Below, in pieces: positions 1 through 6,765 of a stretch of DNA of 10,671 nt. The stretch's first letter is position 1. Each line of letters starts with the position of its first letter. This DNA comes from Pseudomonadota bacterium (GTDB lineage: Bacteria > Pseudomonadota > Alphaproteobacteria > Rhizobiales > Beijerinckiaceae): positions 1 to 10,671 of the forward strand of contig JAFAAP010000296.1 of the NCBI GenBank assembly GCA_023426505.1, read 5' to 3'. Both the position numbers and the translations under genes were made by a program. The notes under the pieces are model-generated. The model had not been told where the DNA came from. It searched no databases and saw only the letters and a program-made list of their open reading frames with translations.

Positions 1-3
1 GAT

Positions 4-18
4 ACTGTCGGCGAATTC
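4..18 (+). repeat. Left terminal inverted repeat of the IS
   Basis: ACTGTCGGCGAATTC is the perfect inverted partner of 1698-1712. The transposase stop codon (TGA read from 19 to 17) overlaps its inner edge, so the coding sequence ends inside the repeat. Confidence 0.88.
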
Positions 19-1666
19 AGAGGGCTGGCGCCAACGCAGCAAAGCGGGTCACGCGCGTCTTGGTGCGGGGCCATCCGTCCAACCAGTTTACGACCCGCAA
101 GACGTTCATCGCAGTCGCCGAACACACCTCCTGGAGGCCGGTCTTCAGGAGCCCGATATACCGGCTCTGACGCATTCCAAATCCCCGCACACCCTGTGAG
201 AGAGTGCCCTCGACGCCAGCCCGGATATGATGCCGCTCCTTCCATGTTGGATCGTGCATCCGGGATCGGGCTGCATTCAAGGCCTCATACTCTTGGCGCG
301 TGTGGAAGTAGACGGCGCGGCGGGCTTCCTTCGCAGGCGTGCACAGCTCTCTGACGGCGCAGGCTCCACAATCAGAGCGGCTGAACACCGCATTGATGCG
401 CGGGCTCCCATCCTCTCTGCGCGCGACACGCCAGGTCACAGAGACCTTTCCCTGCGGGCAGATCACTTGTTCGCGCTCCCAGTCGATCACGAAGTTGGGC
501 AGATCATATCCCTGCCCCGTGCGGGCCTGCCAAGACGATACGCCTCGCACCGGCCCCTCGAGCGAGATCCCGTGGTCCCGTCGGCTGCTGACCAACAGGG
601 CCGCATCAATGTAGGCCGAGTCCACGTAATGCTCAGAAGGGAGGAGGCCTTTCGCGGCCAGGCACGCATGGATCTCGGCCGTGCTCGTCATGTCCTGCTC
701 CATGGCCGGGCAGGTCTTCACGTGCGTGATCAGGTGCGCTGCATCGTCATCGCAGGTCTCGGTGACATGAACCTTGTAGCCGGACCACTCCATCTGACGC
801 TTTGTGCTGTCATGCATCTCGGGGTCATAGGGCGACTGCAGCCGCTCACCGACCGGCGGCAGTTCCGCTCCAGCCCGCCAGCGCGGCCGCCCGTCGTCCC
901 GTGCGTAATGCACCCGCCACACGTCGCGCAGCGTCTGTACCATCGGCACCGCGCGAGCCGCAGCCGGTGCGCTCGCATCGTCCAGGGCGTCGAGCAGGAA
1001 GAACCCGTCCGCGCCGATCTCCAGCGAGAGGGCTTCGCGCTTCTCCCGGCTCTTGGGCAGGCGATAGTCTTCAATGCGGTGCGCATAGCGCTCGAACCAA
1101 GCCGGCGGAGCGATCATGCGAACCCAGTCCGGCACAACGGCGGCCAAATCATCGAGAGTGGCGCGGAGCGTCTCAGCGACAAGCTCCAGAAGATGGAGGT
1201 CATGCACGGCCCCCAACACATGCGTGCTGTCGGTACGTTGCTTGCCGCGCGCTTTGATCAGACCGCGGGCCTTGAACCGCTCGAGCATGGTGTCTAACAG
1301 CAGATGCTCGGCCTGGCCGGCGACAAGGCGGGCCCGGAATTCCGTCAGCACGCTGAAGTGGAACCCGGGATCAGTCAGCTCGAGCCCCAGGGCGTACTTC
1401 CAGTCGATCCGGGCCCGGACAGCGTCAGCGGCCTGCCGGTCGCTGAGGTGCTCGAGGAACTGGAAGATCGTGACCAAAGCCAGCCGCCACGGCGCAAGGG
1501 CGGGTTGCCCCCGGCTCGGGTAGAACCGTCGGAAATCCTCATCTTGGTAGAGGATGCTAAATTCATCCCGGAGCCGGGTCACAATGTTGCCCTTAGGGAA
1601 AGCTGCCCGGGCAACCCGCACGGTCTCGGCTGGGATCTCACCAATCGGCTCGGGATGAAGGCTCAT
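17..1666 (-). CDS. IS1182-family DDE transposase
   Basis: A 549-aa transposase that would cut and join the ends of its own element. The DDE catalytic residues are recognisable as D146 (RTDSTHV), D349 (HYVDSAY) and E486 (AGVEGTLSQG), the last followed by the RGFGMRQSRYIG segment usual at this position in IS1182 and IS5-like enzymes. An N-terminal DUF772-like region (about residues 30-115, with FRRFYP and the DRQAADAVR helix) precedes the catalytic core. A CxxCx5C cluster at about 433-442 (DCGACAVRELC) is typical of the family. I chose the ATG at 1664-1666 because GAGGAGG lies just upstream; the frame can be extended nine codons to a TTG, but that lacks a ribosome site. Length is normal for IS1182 and no frameshift or stop is visible. 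It is the only gene of the element. Confidence 0.92.
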   Translation of the reverse strand: MSLHPEPIGEIPAETVRVARAAFPKGNIVTRLRDEFSILYQDEDFRRFYPSRGQPALAPWRLALVTIFQFLEHLSDRQAADAVRARIDWKYALGLELTDPGFHFSVLTEFRARLVAGQAEHLLLDTMLERFKARGLIKARGKQRTDSTHVLGAVHDLHLLELVAETLRATLDDLAAVVPDWVRMIAPPAWFERYAHRIEDYRLPKSREKREALSLEIGADGFFLLDALDDASAPAAARAVPMVQTLRDVWRVHYARDDGRPRWRAGAELPPVGERLQSPYDPEMHDSTKRQMEWSGYKVHVTETCDDDAAHLITHVKTCPAMEQDMTSTAEIHACLAAKGLLPSEHYVDSAYIDAALLVSSRRDHGISLEGPVRGVSSWQARTGQGYDLPNFVIDWEREQVICPQGKVSVTWRVARREDGSPRINAVFSRSDCGACAVRELCTPAKEARRAVYFHTRQEYEALNAARSRMHDPTWKERHHIRAGVEGTLSQGVRGFGMRQSRYIGLLKTGLQEVCSATAMNVLRVVNWLDGWPRTKTRVTRFAALAPAL

Positions 1667-1697
1667 AGATTCCTCCTCTTGCTGAATAGCCAAAAGA

Positions 1698-1712
1698 GAA
1701 TTCGCCGACAGT
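1698..1712 (-). repeat. Right terminal inverted repeat of the IS
   Basis: GAATTCGCCGACAGT is the exact reverse complement of 4-18. It lies upstream of the transposase start. Host sequence resumes at about 1713-1717. Confidence 0.88.
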
Positions 1713-1713
1713 C

Positions 1714-2034
1714 TCTCAGGTAGGTCAGGACACCGCTGAGGACATCCTCAATCAGGTGAGGGAGAGCCTGAGCGAAGTGGCAAGCGGCGCATCCAACGCG
1801 GCGCGTTCCGCATATAGCGAAGGCCAGCGCTATGTCCGCCAAGGTCGTGACTCCTACCCAGACGCTGAGCGCTATTACCAGGAGGGTAGTCGAGCGATTC
1901 ATCAGCGCCTGACGGAAAACCTCTGGCTCTCGCTTCTGATGGCGGGAGCCATTGGGTACGGGTTGGCCTGGATGATCCATGATTCGTCACGAACCCGATC
2001 CGAGCGCGTTCCGGATTATGCCCGAACCAAATGA
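1714..2034 (+). pseudogene. Small membrane protein gene, 5' end removed by the IS
   Basis: The frame is open from inside the IS right repeat through to TGA at 2032-2034, giving about 107 residues after the junction. The protein has an amphipathic, Ala/Ser/Glu-rich N-terminal part (VRESLSEVASGASNAARSA), then Tyr/Arg-rich segments (YVRQGRDSYPDAERYYQEG), and a C-terminal membrane segment (LWLSLLMAGAIGYGLAWMIH) followed by a polar Arg-rich tail. From memory this resembles small alphaproteobacterial proteins in which an AERYY..GRRAV motif precedes one membrane helix; no function is known to me. The native start and promoter are missing. A GTG at 1756 could serve as a new start but has no good ribosome site, so expression is doubtful. 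It converges on the histidine kinase gene. Confidence 0.7.
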
Positions 2035-2071
2035 GGGCAGCGCCTGAAACCGGGTTGTGTTGCGCCTCACC

Positions 2072-3238
2072 TTATCCAGAAATATCGTACGTGGGCACCA
2101 GCCGCTGTTCGATCAAAGGCGCATCCATCTGAAACCGCAGACCAGCCCTGTCGTACCGGACCTCCACCGTGGCATTACACTGCATGGGAAGAACCCGCTG
2201 AAGCAGGGTCGAGCCGAAGCCTTGGTGCTGCGACTCCTCCACCGGAGGTCCCCCATGCTCCGTCCATTCCAGGTGGAGCTTCCTGACGCCTCCCGCCTCA
2301 TCTACGCCCCACCTGAGTTCGATGTATCCTCCAGGGACGGCCAGAGCCCCATGGCGAACCGCGTTGGCTGTCAACTCATGAAGAGCCATGCCGACCGGCA
2401 CCGCCAAATCCGCCGCTAGCTCGACAGGTGGCCCAACGAGGATAAAACGGGGCGTTCGACTCTCGGCAAAGGGCTTTAACTCGCTGAGCGCGATCTCCCG
2501 TAGCGGAGCCGTCTGCCAGTAGTCGTCCGTCAGCAGGTTGTGGGTCTTTGCCAAGGAGGCGATGCGGTTCGAGAACGAGCGGTAAAACTCCTTGAAATTG
2601 CCCGTCGAGCGGGCGGTCGCCCCGACGAGCGCCTGGACGGTCGCAAGGGTATTCTTCACCCGGTGGTGAAGCTCCCGTACCAGCAGAGCTTGGCGCTGCT
2701 CGATGCGGCGGCTGGTCGCCAGGGCCTCATCCCGTTCTGCTATCGCCCGTCGAAGCTCCAGTTGCGACATCACCTGCCGAGCCAGCGTCCCGAGAGTAAA
2801 GGCTTGGTCCTCCGTCAGGTTACGTGGCACATCGTCGAGGACACATAGCGCTCCCAGAGGGAGCCCATCAGGCGTTTCCAGGACGGCCCCGGCATAAAAG
2901 CGCAGGTGCGGGGCACCCGATACCAGAGGGTTGTTGGCAAAGCGGGGGTCTTCTCTCAGGTCCGGAACCACCGTCAATCCGCGCCGGAGAATAACGCCCA
3001 GGCAGATCGAGCGGTCGAGCGGCGTCTCCTGCAACCCGAGGCCCACCTCGGCCTTGAACCATTGCCTGTGCTCTTCGATCAGACTGATCAGGGCAATGGG
3101 CGTGTGACATGCTCGTGCGGCAAGTAGCACCAGATCGTCGAAGTCTGGTTCTCGGGGCGTATCGAGAATTCGGTACCGGCGCAGAGCAGCGAGCCGGTCG
3201 CTCTCTGTCCAGGGAGGATGCAAATTGTCGTTCGACAC
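2072..3238 (-). CDS. GAF-domain HWE-family sensor histidine kinase
   Basis: A 388-aa soluble kinase that would autophosphorylate on histidine and pass phosphate to a receiver. Residues about 25-160 form a GAF-type sensor (FDDLVLLAARACHTPIALIS at the start, GALCVLDDVPR near the end). A short helical linker follows, then the HWE/HisKA_2 phosphoacceptor region with ELHHRVKNTLATVQAL at 189-204 (H192 in the HR pair is the likely acceptor). The ATP-binding part has the N-box HELTANAVRHGAL (287-299), the WxE signature WTE (325-327) and a GFGSTLL loop (340-346). No membrane segment is seen, so it should sense a cytoplasmic signal, perhaps a small ligand or light through a bound chromophore. Start is GTG at 3238; an in-frame stop lies about seven codons upstream and there is no nearby ATG. 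It lies 87 bases downstream of a receiver gene in the same direction, so the two probably work together. Confidence 0.93.
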   Translation of the reverse strand: MSNDNLHPPWTESDRLAALRRYRILDTPREPDFDDLVLLAARACHTPIALISLIEEHRQWFKAEVGLGLQETPLDRSICLGVILRRGLTVVPDLREDPRFANNPLVSGAPHLRFYAGAVLETPDGLPLGALCVLDDVPRNLTEDQAFTLGTLARQVMSQLELRRAIAERDEALATSRRIEQRQALLVRELHHRVKNTLATVQALVGATARSTGNFKEFYRSFSNRIASLAKTHNLLTDDYWQTAPLREIALSELKPFAESRTPRFILVGPPVELAADLAVPVGMALHELTANAVRHGALAVPGGYIELRWGVDEAGGVRKLHLEWTEHGGPPVEESQHQGFGSTLLQRVLPMQCNATVEVRYDRAGLRFQMDAPLIEQRLVPTYDISG

Positions 3239-3325
3239 GAGGCAGTTACCAGAACTTTAGCCCAGGTTAAAACGGCCTCGCAGCACTCTGGTTCAAGCGC
3301 AGTGGGTTTTCTTCCACCGAAAAGC

Positions 3326-3703
3326 TTAATCCCCGCGCGTCAGAAGCTGCTGGCAGGCTTGAACCAGCACGACAGGCGGCATCGGCTTTTCGATCCAGGC
3401 TACATGGTCAAGCTCGGCCATCAGCCCGCAATCCTCCGAATGACCTGAGTAGATCAAGAATGGGACCTCGCGCCGTTCGAGTTCGAAGGCAATTTCGCGG
3501 CACGAGCCATCCTTCAGCGCAGCATCCAGAATGGCTGCATCAGGTGTGTTGGTCTCAAGCCACTCCAACGCAGCAGTACATGCAGTGAATGGACCCGCAA
3601 CTTCGAAACCGGCATCCTGTAGTTCGTCTTGGAGATCGACCGCGATCAGAGCCTCGTCCTCAAGAAGAAGGACAACGGGGCTGCGGCTGATATTCGTGTT
3701 CAT
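3326..3703 (-). CDS. Stand-alone response regulator receiver
   Basis: A 125-aa single-domain CheY-like receiver with no output domain. Conserved residues: acidic pair E15/D16 (LLLEDEA), phosphoacceptor D60 (AAILDAALKDG), switch residue S86 (LIYSGHS) and K106 (WIEKPMPP). The first possible ATG is at 3721, but the ATG at 3703 starts closer to the domain and has AGGG about eight bases upstream, so I prefer it. It lies directly upstream of the HWE kinase on the same strand and is probably its partner or a phosphate shuttle, as is common for HWE kinases (inference). It is clearly related to the second receiver at 7872-8252. Confidence 0.9.
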   Translation of the reverse strand: MNTNISRSPVVLLLEDEALIAVDLQDELQDAGFEVAGPFTACTAALEWLETNTPDAAILDAALKDGSCREIAFELERREVPFLIYSGHSEDCGLMAELDHVAWIEKPMPPVVLVQACQQLLTRGD

Positions 3704-4007
3704 CTTGCAGCCCTGAACCATTGGGCTTGAACCTCGCCTGAATAGACCAGCTTAACCGTTGAAAGGCAATCCGTATTCTACCGAGGCTGATGGGATCGGA
3801 AGATCCTGACGCTTTAAGTCTTTCTATTGCTTTGACCTCAGGCATCCCAGAGCGGCTTCGGTGACGCTCCAATGTTGGCAGGAGGTCCAGCCATGACACT
3901 CGGCTGACCCTGCGATAACTCCACACAGTTTCGACCCGCGACCTCGCCCGGTAGAAATCCGTATCAGCGGCCTCTCATGGTCATCGAATCTCACTCCCAG
4001 AGATCCA
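3704..4007. other. Gene-free interval upstream of the receiver gene
   Basis: I see no convincing gene here. It should contain the promoter of the receiver/kinase pair, but no clear -35/-10 pair was recognised. GGATC-GGAA-GATCC near 3793-3806 can form a small hairpin. At 3880-3907, an AGGAGG followed seven bases later by ATG opens a frame of only four codons (MTLG), which may be a decayed gene start. Confidence 0.5.
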
Positions 4008-4235
4008 TCACGCCTTAACGGTGTGCTCTTCAACGAGAGTTCCGATCAGGCGCAGTAGTTCCTGCTGTTCGGGACCTGCGCCACGGCCCAGGAAGGAAGC
4101 AATCTCGACATCTTCCACATGCCCGCCCGAGGCCGAGTTGGCTTCATGGCGGACGAATACAGCCCCCGATGAATCACGGGTCAGGTACCAGCAGTCCCCA
4201 TTCGGGCTGTCATAGAGCTTGCGCAGCTTCTTCAT
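4008..4235 (-). CDS. Conserved hypothetical protein, 75 aa
   Basis: A 75-aa soluble protein starting MKKLRKLYDSPNGDCWYL, with a hydrophilic middle (FVRHEANSASGGHVEDVEI) and a helical end (EQQELLRLIGTLVEE). From memory, small proteins with this LYDSPNGD...FVRHEAN...ASFLGRG pattern occur widely in Hyphomicrobiales; I know no function for them. The start has GGAG eight bases upstream (TTTGGAGACGCCGCATG). There is no signal peptide, membrane segment or catalytic motif. It is not closely linked to its neighbours. The full frame and family resemblance make it very probably a real gene. Confidence 0.8.
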   Translation of the reverse strand: MKKLRKLYDSPNGDCWYLTRDSSGAVFVRHEANSASGGHVEDVEIASFLGRGAGPEQQELLRLIGTLVEEHTVKA

Positions 4236-4360
4236 GCGGCGTCTCCAAAGGAAGTTCTGTTCATTGGTCTATGGTTACGAGCCGTTGGTCCAGTTCTACC
4301 GGACGATATCATGGAACCTGCCCTGCCCGCCCGTGATGACACGGATGCCGTGCTGACCTG

Positions 4361-4580
4361 ATGCGGGATCAACCAAGCGACGATAAGGACTTACAGGACT
4401 TGCATCAGAGGATCGCCGCTGTGCCTGCCAAGGTTGTCGGAAGAAACTCTGCGCTGGTTCAAGCAGGCGGATCAGCGAGGACCGAAGCTCGTAGGCCAGC
4501 CAATCTCCCCCAATCTACTCAGTCTATCAGAAGTGGCCCGTCGCCTGCTCCACGAAAAGTGCAATCCCAGTTGGCCCTAG
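4361..4580 (+). pseudogene. Probable remnant of a small gene, one frameshift
   Basis: Starting at ATG 4361 the frame reads like a soluble helical protein (DLQDLHQRIAAVPAK). It then continues sensibly only if one extra base near 4430-4434 is skipped: LSEETLRWFKQADQRGPKLV and SPNLLSLSEVARRLL, ending at TAG 4578-4580. The joined product would be about 72 aa. In the uninterrupted frame the text after 4434 is low in hydrophobic pattern and does not look natural. No ribosome site precedes 4361. I do not recognise the family. It could also be chance open frames; the case rests only on how natural the two halves look. Confidence 0.35.
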
Positions 4581-4665
4581 CGGCAGTCACGATGGCCCCT
4601 GCGGCGGACCAGGATTCGAGACACTACCCGTCCTGCTTCTCCTGGAGGGCCGGGCTTGAAGGGTG

Positions 4666-4671
4666 TATAAT
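4666..4671 (+). promoter_or_regulatory. Candidate -10 element for the 94-aa gene
   Basis: A perfect TATAAT lies about 29 bases before the ATG at 4700, so a transcript would start near 4678 with a leader of about 22 bases that includes the ribosome site AAGGTGGAG. No good -35 sequence sits 17 bases upstream (TGGAGG at 4643 is weak). Confidence 0.4.
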
Positions 4672-4699
4672 CTTGCCATCGTCAAGGTGGAGCAGAGCC

Positions 4700-4984
4700 A
4701 TGACGAGAAGCACCCACAGGCACAGCGATCCTAATCATAAGGACGACCGTTTCACCCGGCGTGACCGGCGTCGGCGGCAGCACCTGAGGCATATCCACCC
4801 CATGACACGGGAGCAGCAGCTTACTCTGATCGAGGAGGCACGTGCCGCCCGCCGTGCCGCAAACCAGACGGCTGAGGCGGCGGACCCTTGGGCACCGACG
4901 ATGGAACGGGATCAGGAGTGGGCCTACGGGAACGGCTGGGGTAAGATCGTGCGAGAGAACCCTGGGTTTTCAAGCATAAACTAG
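4700..4984 (+). CDS. Hypothetical protein, basic N-terminus, 94 aa
   Basis: Starts at ATG 4700, after AAGGTGGAG at 4684-4692. The open frame reaches back to 4361, but that upstream part lacks a ribosome site and overlaps another candidate remnant. The product has a very basic, His/Arg-rich first third (RFTRRDRRRRQHLRHIHP), a helical middle (REQQLTLIEEARAARRAANQ), and a Trp-containing acidic end (DPWAPTMERDQEWAYGNGWG). There are no membrane segments or signal peptide. The basic stretch could bind nucleic acid or acidic partners, but no family is recognised. A second gene follows 86 bases downstream in the same direction. Confidence 0.6.
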   Translation: MTRSTHRHSDPNHKDDRFTRRDRRRRQHLRHIHPMTREQQLTLIEEARAARRAANQTAEAADPWAPTMERDQEWAYGNGWGKIVRENPGFSSIN

Positions 4985-5001
4985 ACGTGATGTTCTTCTG
5001 G

Positions 5002-5040
5002 CACCTGTGTGGTGGCAGGCGTAAGCTCATTGCACAGGTG
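5002..5040. repeat. 8-bp inverted repeat between two plus-strand genes
   Basis: CACCTGTG at 5002-5009 and CACAGGTG at 5033-5040 are perfect complements around a 23-base loop. They lie between the stop at 4984 and the start at 5071. No T-run follows, so a classical terminator is unlikely; it may be an operator or an RNA stem in the leader of the next gene. Confidence 0.4.
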
Positions 5041-5070
5041 GGGCTGCCAACGTTCTGATCGGAGGGCTCC

Positions 5071-5328
5071 ATGAGACCTAAGTTCAAGCTCGGCCAATCG
5101 GTGCTGCCTGCTCATCCAAGGCGGGCTGATCCCGATACATACGTGATCGTGCAGGTGCTGCCCGAGACCTCACACGAGCCTCAGTACCGGATCAAGGGAG
5201 CATCCAGCGGTGTCGAGTGCGTGGTGCGGGAGACGCAGATCAAAGGTGTCAGAGGACGGCCAAACCACTTAAGGGCGTCCCTGCCTCAGGTCGAGAGCGA
5301 ACGCATGGCTCATGTCGTGTGGTGCTGA
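5071..5328 (+). CDS. Small conserved hypothetical protein, 85 aa
   Basis: Start ATG 5071 has GGAGGG five to six bases upstream. The protein begins KFKLGQSVLPAHP and continues with YVIVQVLPETSHEPQYRIKG then CVVRETQI, a compact beta-rich layout. I recall this from small alphaproteobacterial proteins in which a QYRIK...ERVVRESQL pattern ends the conserved part; I know no function for them. The last 28 residues, after ETQIKG, look less natural and may be a divergent tail. No signal peptide or membrane helix is seen. The next gene, a PRC-barrel protein, starts 52 bases downstream in the same direction, so the two are probably cotranscribed. Confidence 0.7.
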   Translation: MRPKFKLGQSVLPAHPRRADPDTYVIVQVLPETSHEPQYRIKGASSGVECVVRETQIKGVRGRPNHLRASLPQVESERMAHVVWC

Positions 5329-5380
5329 ACCGTGACAGCAATCTTGGGTCGGGTCGGCAGCCTCGCAGAGGAGATCACCA

Positions 5381-5764
5381 ATGCCGCAGACTGATACTTC
5401 TGGTGTGATGACGGGCAAGCCCCTGATCGAGAGTGACAGGGTTGAAGGCAGTGCTGTCTATGATCCCAGCGGCAAGTTCATCGGCAGGGTCACGCGGCTC
5501 CTGATCGACAAGATGGGTGGCCGCATTGCCTATGCGGTGGTGACCTTTGACGGATTTGTAGGGCTGGGCGAGGCCCAGCACACTGTTCCCTGGAGCAAGC
5601 TCACTTATGACATGGGAATGGGCGGCTACCGCACGGATATCACTGAAGAGCAGCTTCGCAGTGCACCGGTCTTCTACCGAGCAGAGGATTATAACTGGTC
5701 TGATCGGGACCAGGAGCGCGAACTGCACGACTATTGGGGAGCACCCTACTTTTGGAGCACCTGA
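5381..5764 (+). CDS. PRC-barrel domain protein, cytoplasmic, 127 aa
   Basis: A beta-barrel PRC domain spans residues about 15-98: SDRVEGSAVYDPSGKFIGRV opens it, then LLIDKMGGRIAYAVVTFDGF, GLGEAQHTVPWSKL, and the closing helix ITEEQLRSAPVF. PRC-barrels are small binding modules found in photosynthetic reaction-centre H subunits, RimM and many stress-related proteins. A Tyr/Trp/acid-rich tail (AEDYNWSDRDQERELHDYWG) follows. No signal peptide is seen, unlike the second PRC protein at 6047. The ribosome site GAGGAG lies seven bases before ATG 5381. It probably forms one transcript with the 85-aa gene upstream. The partner or ligand is unknown; in related genomes such proteins often sit among general-stress genes (inference). 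Confidence 0.88.
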   Translation: MPQTDTSGVMTGKPLIESDRVEGSAVYDPSGKFIGRVTRLLIDKMGGRIAYAVVTFDGFVGLGEAQHTVPWSKLTYDMGMGGYRTDITEEQLRSAPVFYRAEDYNWSDRDQERELHDYWGAPYFWST

Positions 5765-5973
5765 TTCCCTCAGCCTGAGAGCGCATGCATCGCGGGTTTC
5801 TCGGGTTTGCGGTGAGGGCGAGAGTACGGCCTCTCTGAGCGGATAACGAGCCGAAGACTTCAGGGTGATCGGGTTCGGGCCTGACAGGCACCATCAAAAA
5901 GAAGAAAAATGCTGTGTAAGGCAATGCCGCCGCACCCGCGCCACTTCTTTCCACCGGCAAGCGGACCTGAGTA

Positions 5974-5999
5974 AGAACGAAACGTCCAGCTTCCCCGTT
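5974..5999 (+). promoter_or_regulatory. Candidate EcfG general-stress promoter
   Basis: AGAAC at 5974-5978, a 17-base spacer and CGTT at 5996-5999 match the alphaproteobacterial EcfG consensus (GGAAC, 16-17 bases, CGTT) with one mismatch in the -35 element. It points at the exported PRC-barrel gene whose ATG is at 6047, leaving a leader of roughly 40 bases. A motif this short can arise by chance. Confidence 0.4.
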
Positions 6000-6046
6000 A
6001 TTTTGATGTGCGCCGCATGGTGCATGAATGACCGATGGAGGAACCC

Positions 6047-6667
6047 ATGCTCACCAAGCATCTCATGTTAGCTCTGCTCGGCACAGCCTTGATCGCAGCC
6101 CCGGCTCTGGCCCAAACCAACCCGCCCGCAGGCTCCACCGCAGCCCCTCCCGCAGCGTCCACAACTGCCCCAGCGTCAGGGCCGATGAGCACCGGCAACT
6201 GGATGACCCAGGAGCAGCCAGGGCAATGGAGGGCTTCAAAGCTTGAAGGATTGAACGTCTACAACCAGAACAATGAGAAGATCGGCGATATCAGCGAACT
6301 GCTCGTGGACGACAGCGGAAAAATCCAGGCCGTGGTTGTCGGCGTTGGTGGCTTCTTGGGGATGGGCGAGCGTGACGTGGCAATCCCCTTCGATCAGATC
6401 AAATTCGTGAACGAGCCCCGTGCGGTGGCGACCACAGCCACCACGACCGATCCGAATGCCCCAGCAGCGCCAAGGGCACCGGCCACAGCAACAGCCCCGG
6501 CGGCTCCGGGGACGGTCAGCCCGACTGCGCCGACCACCACCGGCACAGTAGCGACGGGTCGGCCTGCCGATACCGCTGCTCGTTCGGCTCCGGATCATGC
6601 GATGCTGACGACGAACATGACCAAGGATCAACTGAAGGCGGCTCCCGAGTTCAAGTACGCTCGGTAA
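6047..6667 (+). CDS. Exported PRC-barrel domain protein, 206 aa
   Basis: The start at ATG 6047 has GGAGG five bases upstream; an in-frame ATG at 6035 overlaps that ribosome site and is rejected. A Sec signal peptide covers residues 1-22 (MLTKHLMLALLGTALIAAPA, with ALA-QT as the cleavage site), so the protein should be periplasmic. A Pro/Ala/Thr linker (23-50) leads into a PRC-barrel at about 62-124 (WRASKLEGLNVYNQNNEKIG, ISELLVDDSGKIQAVVVGVG, FLGMGERDVAIPFDQIKF). A second Ala/Pro/Thr-rich stretch (125-182) then separates the barrel from its usual closing helix, MTKDQLKAAPEFKYAR, at 191-206. That split domain is the odd feature. A candidate EcfG promoter lies upstream and a hairpin just downstream. 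The likely role is envelope or stress adaptation, inferred only from context. Confidence 0.88.
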   Translation: MLTKHLMLALLGTALIAAPALAQTNPPAGSTAAPPAASTTAPASGPMSTGNWMTQEQPGQWRASKLEGLNVYNQNNEKIGDISELLVDDSGKIQAVVVGVGGFLGMGERDVAIPFDQIKFVNEPRAVATTATTTDPNAPAAPRAPATATAPAAPGTVSPTAPTTTGTVATGRPADTAARSAPDHAMLTTNMTKDQLKAAPEFKYAR

Positions 6668-6682
6668 AAGCATTGATCGTGA

Positions 6683-6705
6683 TGGAGGGGCTTAGCGCCC
6701 CTCCA
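6683..6705. terminator. GC-rich hairpin between convergent genes
   Basis: TGGAGGGGC at 6683-6691 pairs with GCCCCTCCA at 6697-6705, a perfect 9-bp stem with a 5-base loop. It lies 15 bases after the stop of the exported PRC-barrel gene and about 60 bases beyond the last minus-strand small gene. No T-run follows on either side, so it may stop transcripts weakly or protect 3' ends in both directions. Confidence 0.55.
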
Positions 6706-6765
6706 GGCTTCTGCTGTTGCCTCAGAGGCGCAAGAAACCCTTTCCGGCTTGAGAGGAGGACACAT

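Larger units (their letters stand above)
1..1715 (-). mobile_element. IS1182-family insertion sequence, nearly complete
   Basis: One transposase gene fills the element and is bounded by matching terminal inverted repeats. The 15-base sequence ACTGTCGGCGAATTC at 4-18 recurs as its exact reverse complement at 1698-1712, and two of the next three outward bases also match, so the element begins at or just before the window start. The transposase type (long DDE protein with a late Cys cluster) assigns it to the IS1182 group. The transposase is uninterrupted and the repeats are intact, so the element may be functional. The left flank is outside the window, so no target duplication can be judged. 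The right end cuts into a plus-strand reading frame that runs on to 2034. Confidence 0.85.

Noticed and set aside
227..1523. Long plus-strand open frames opposite the transposase
   Set aside because: They are shadows of a complete DDE transposase; their translations are Arg/Pro-rich with no family pattern.
3660..3926. 88-aa minus-strand frame overlapping the receiver start
   Set aside because: It overlaps a clear receiver gene in another frame and has no recognisable pattern or ribosome site.
4313..4335. GGAAC followed by CGTG as an EcfG promoter
   Set aside because: The spacer is only 14 bases and the -10 box does not match.
4595..4650. tRNA-like GGATTCGAG motif
   Set aside because: It resembles a T-loop, but no acceptor, D or anticodon stems can be folded around it.
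4361..4699. Extending the 94-aa protein upstream to ATG 4361
   Set aside because: There is no ribosome site at 4361, the added residues look unnatural after 4434, and AAGGTGGAG sits right before ATG 4700.
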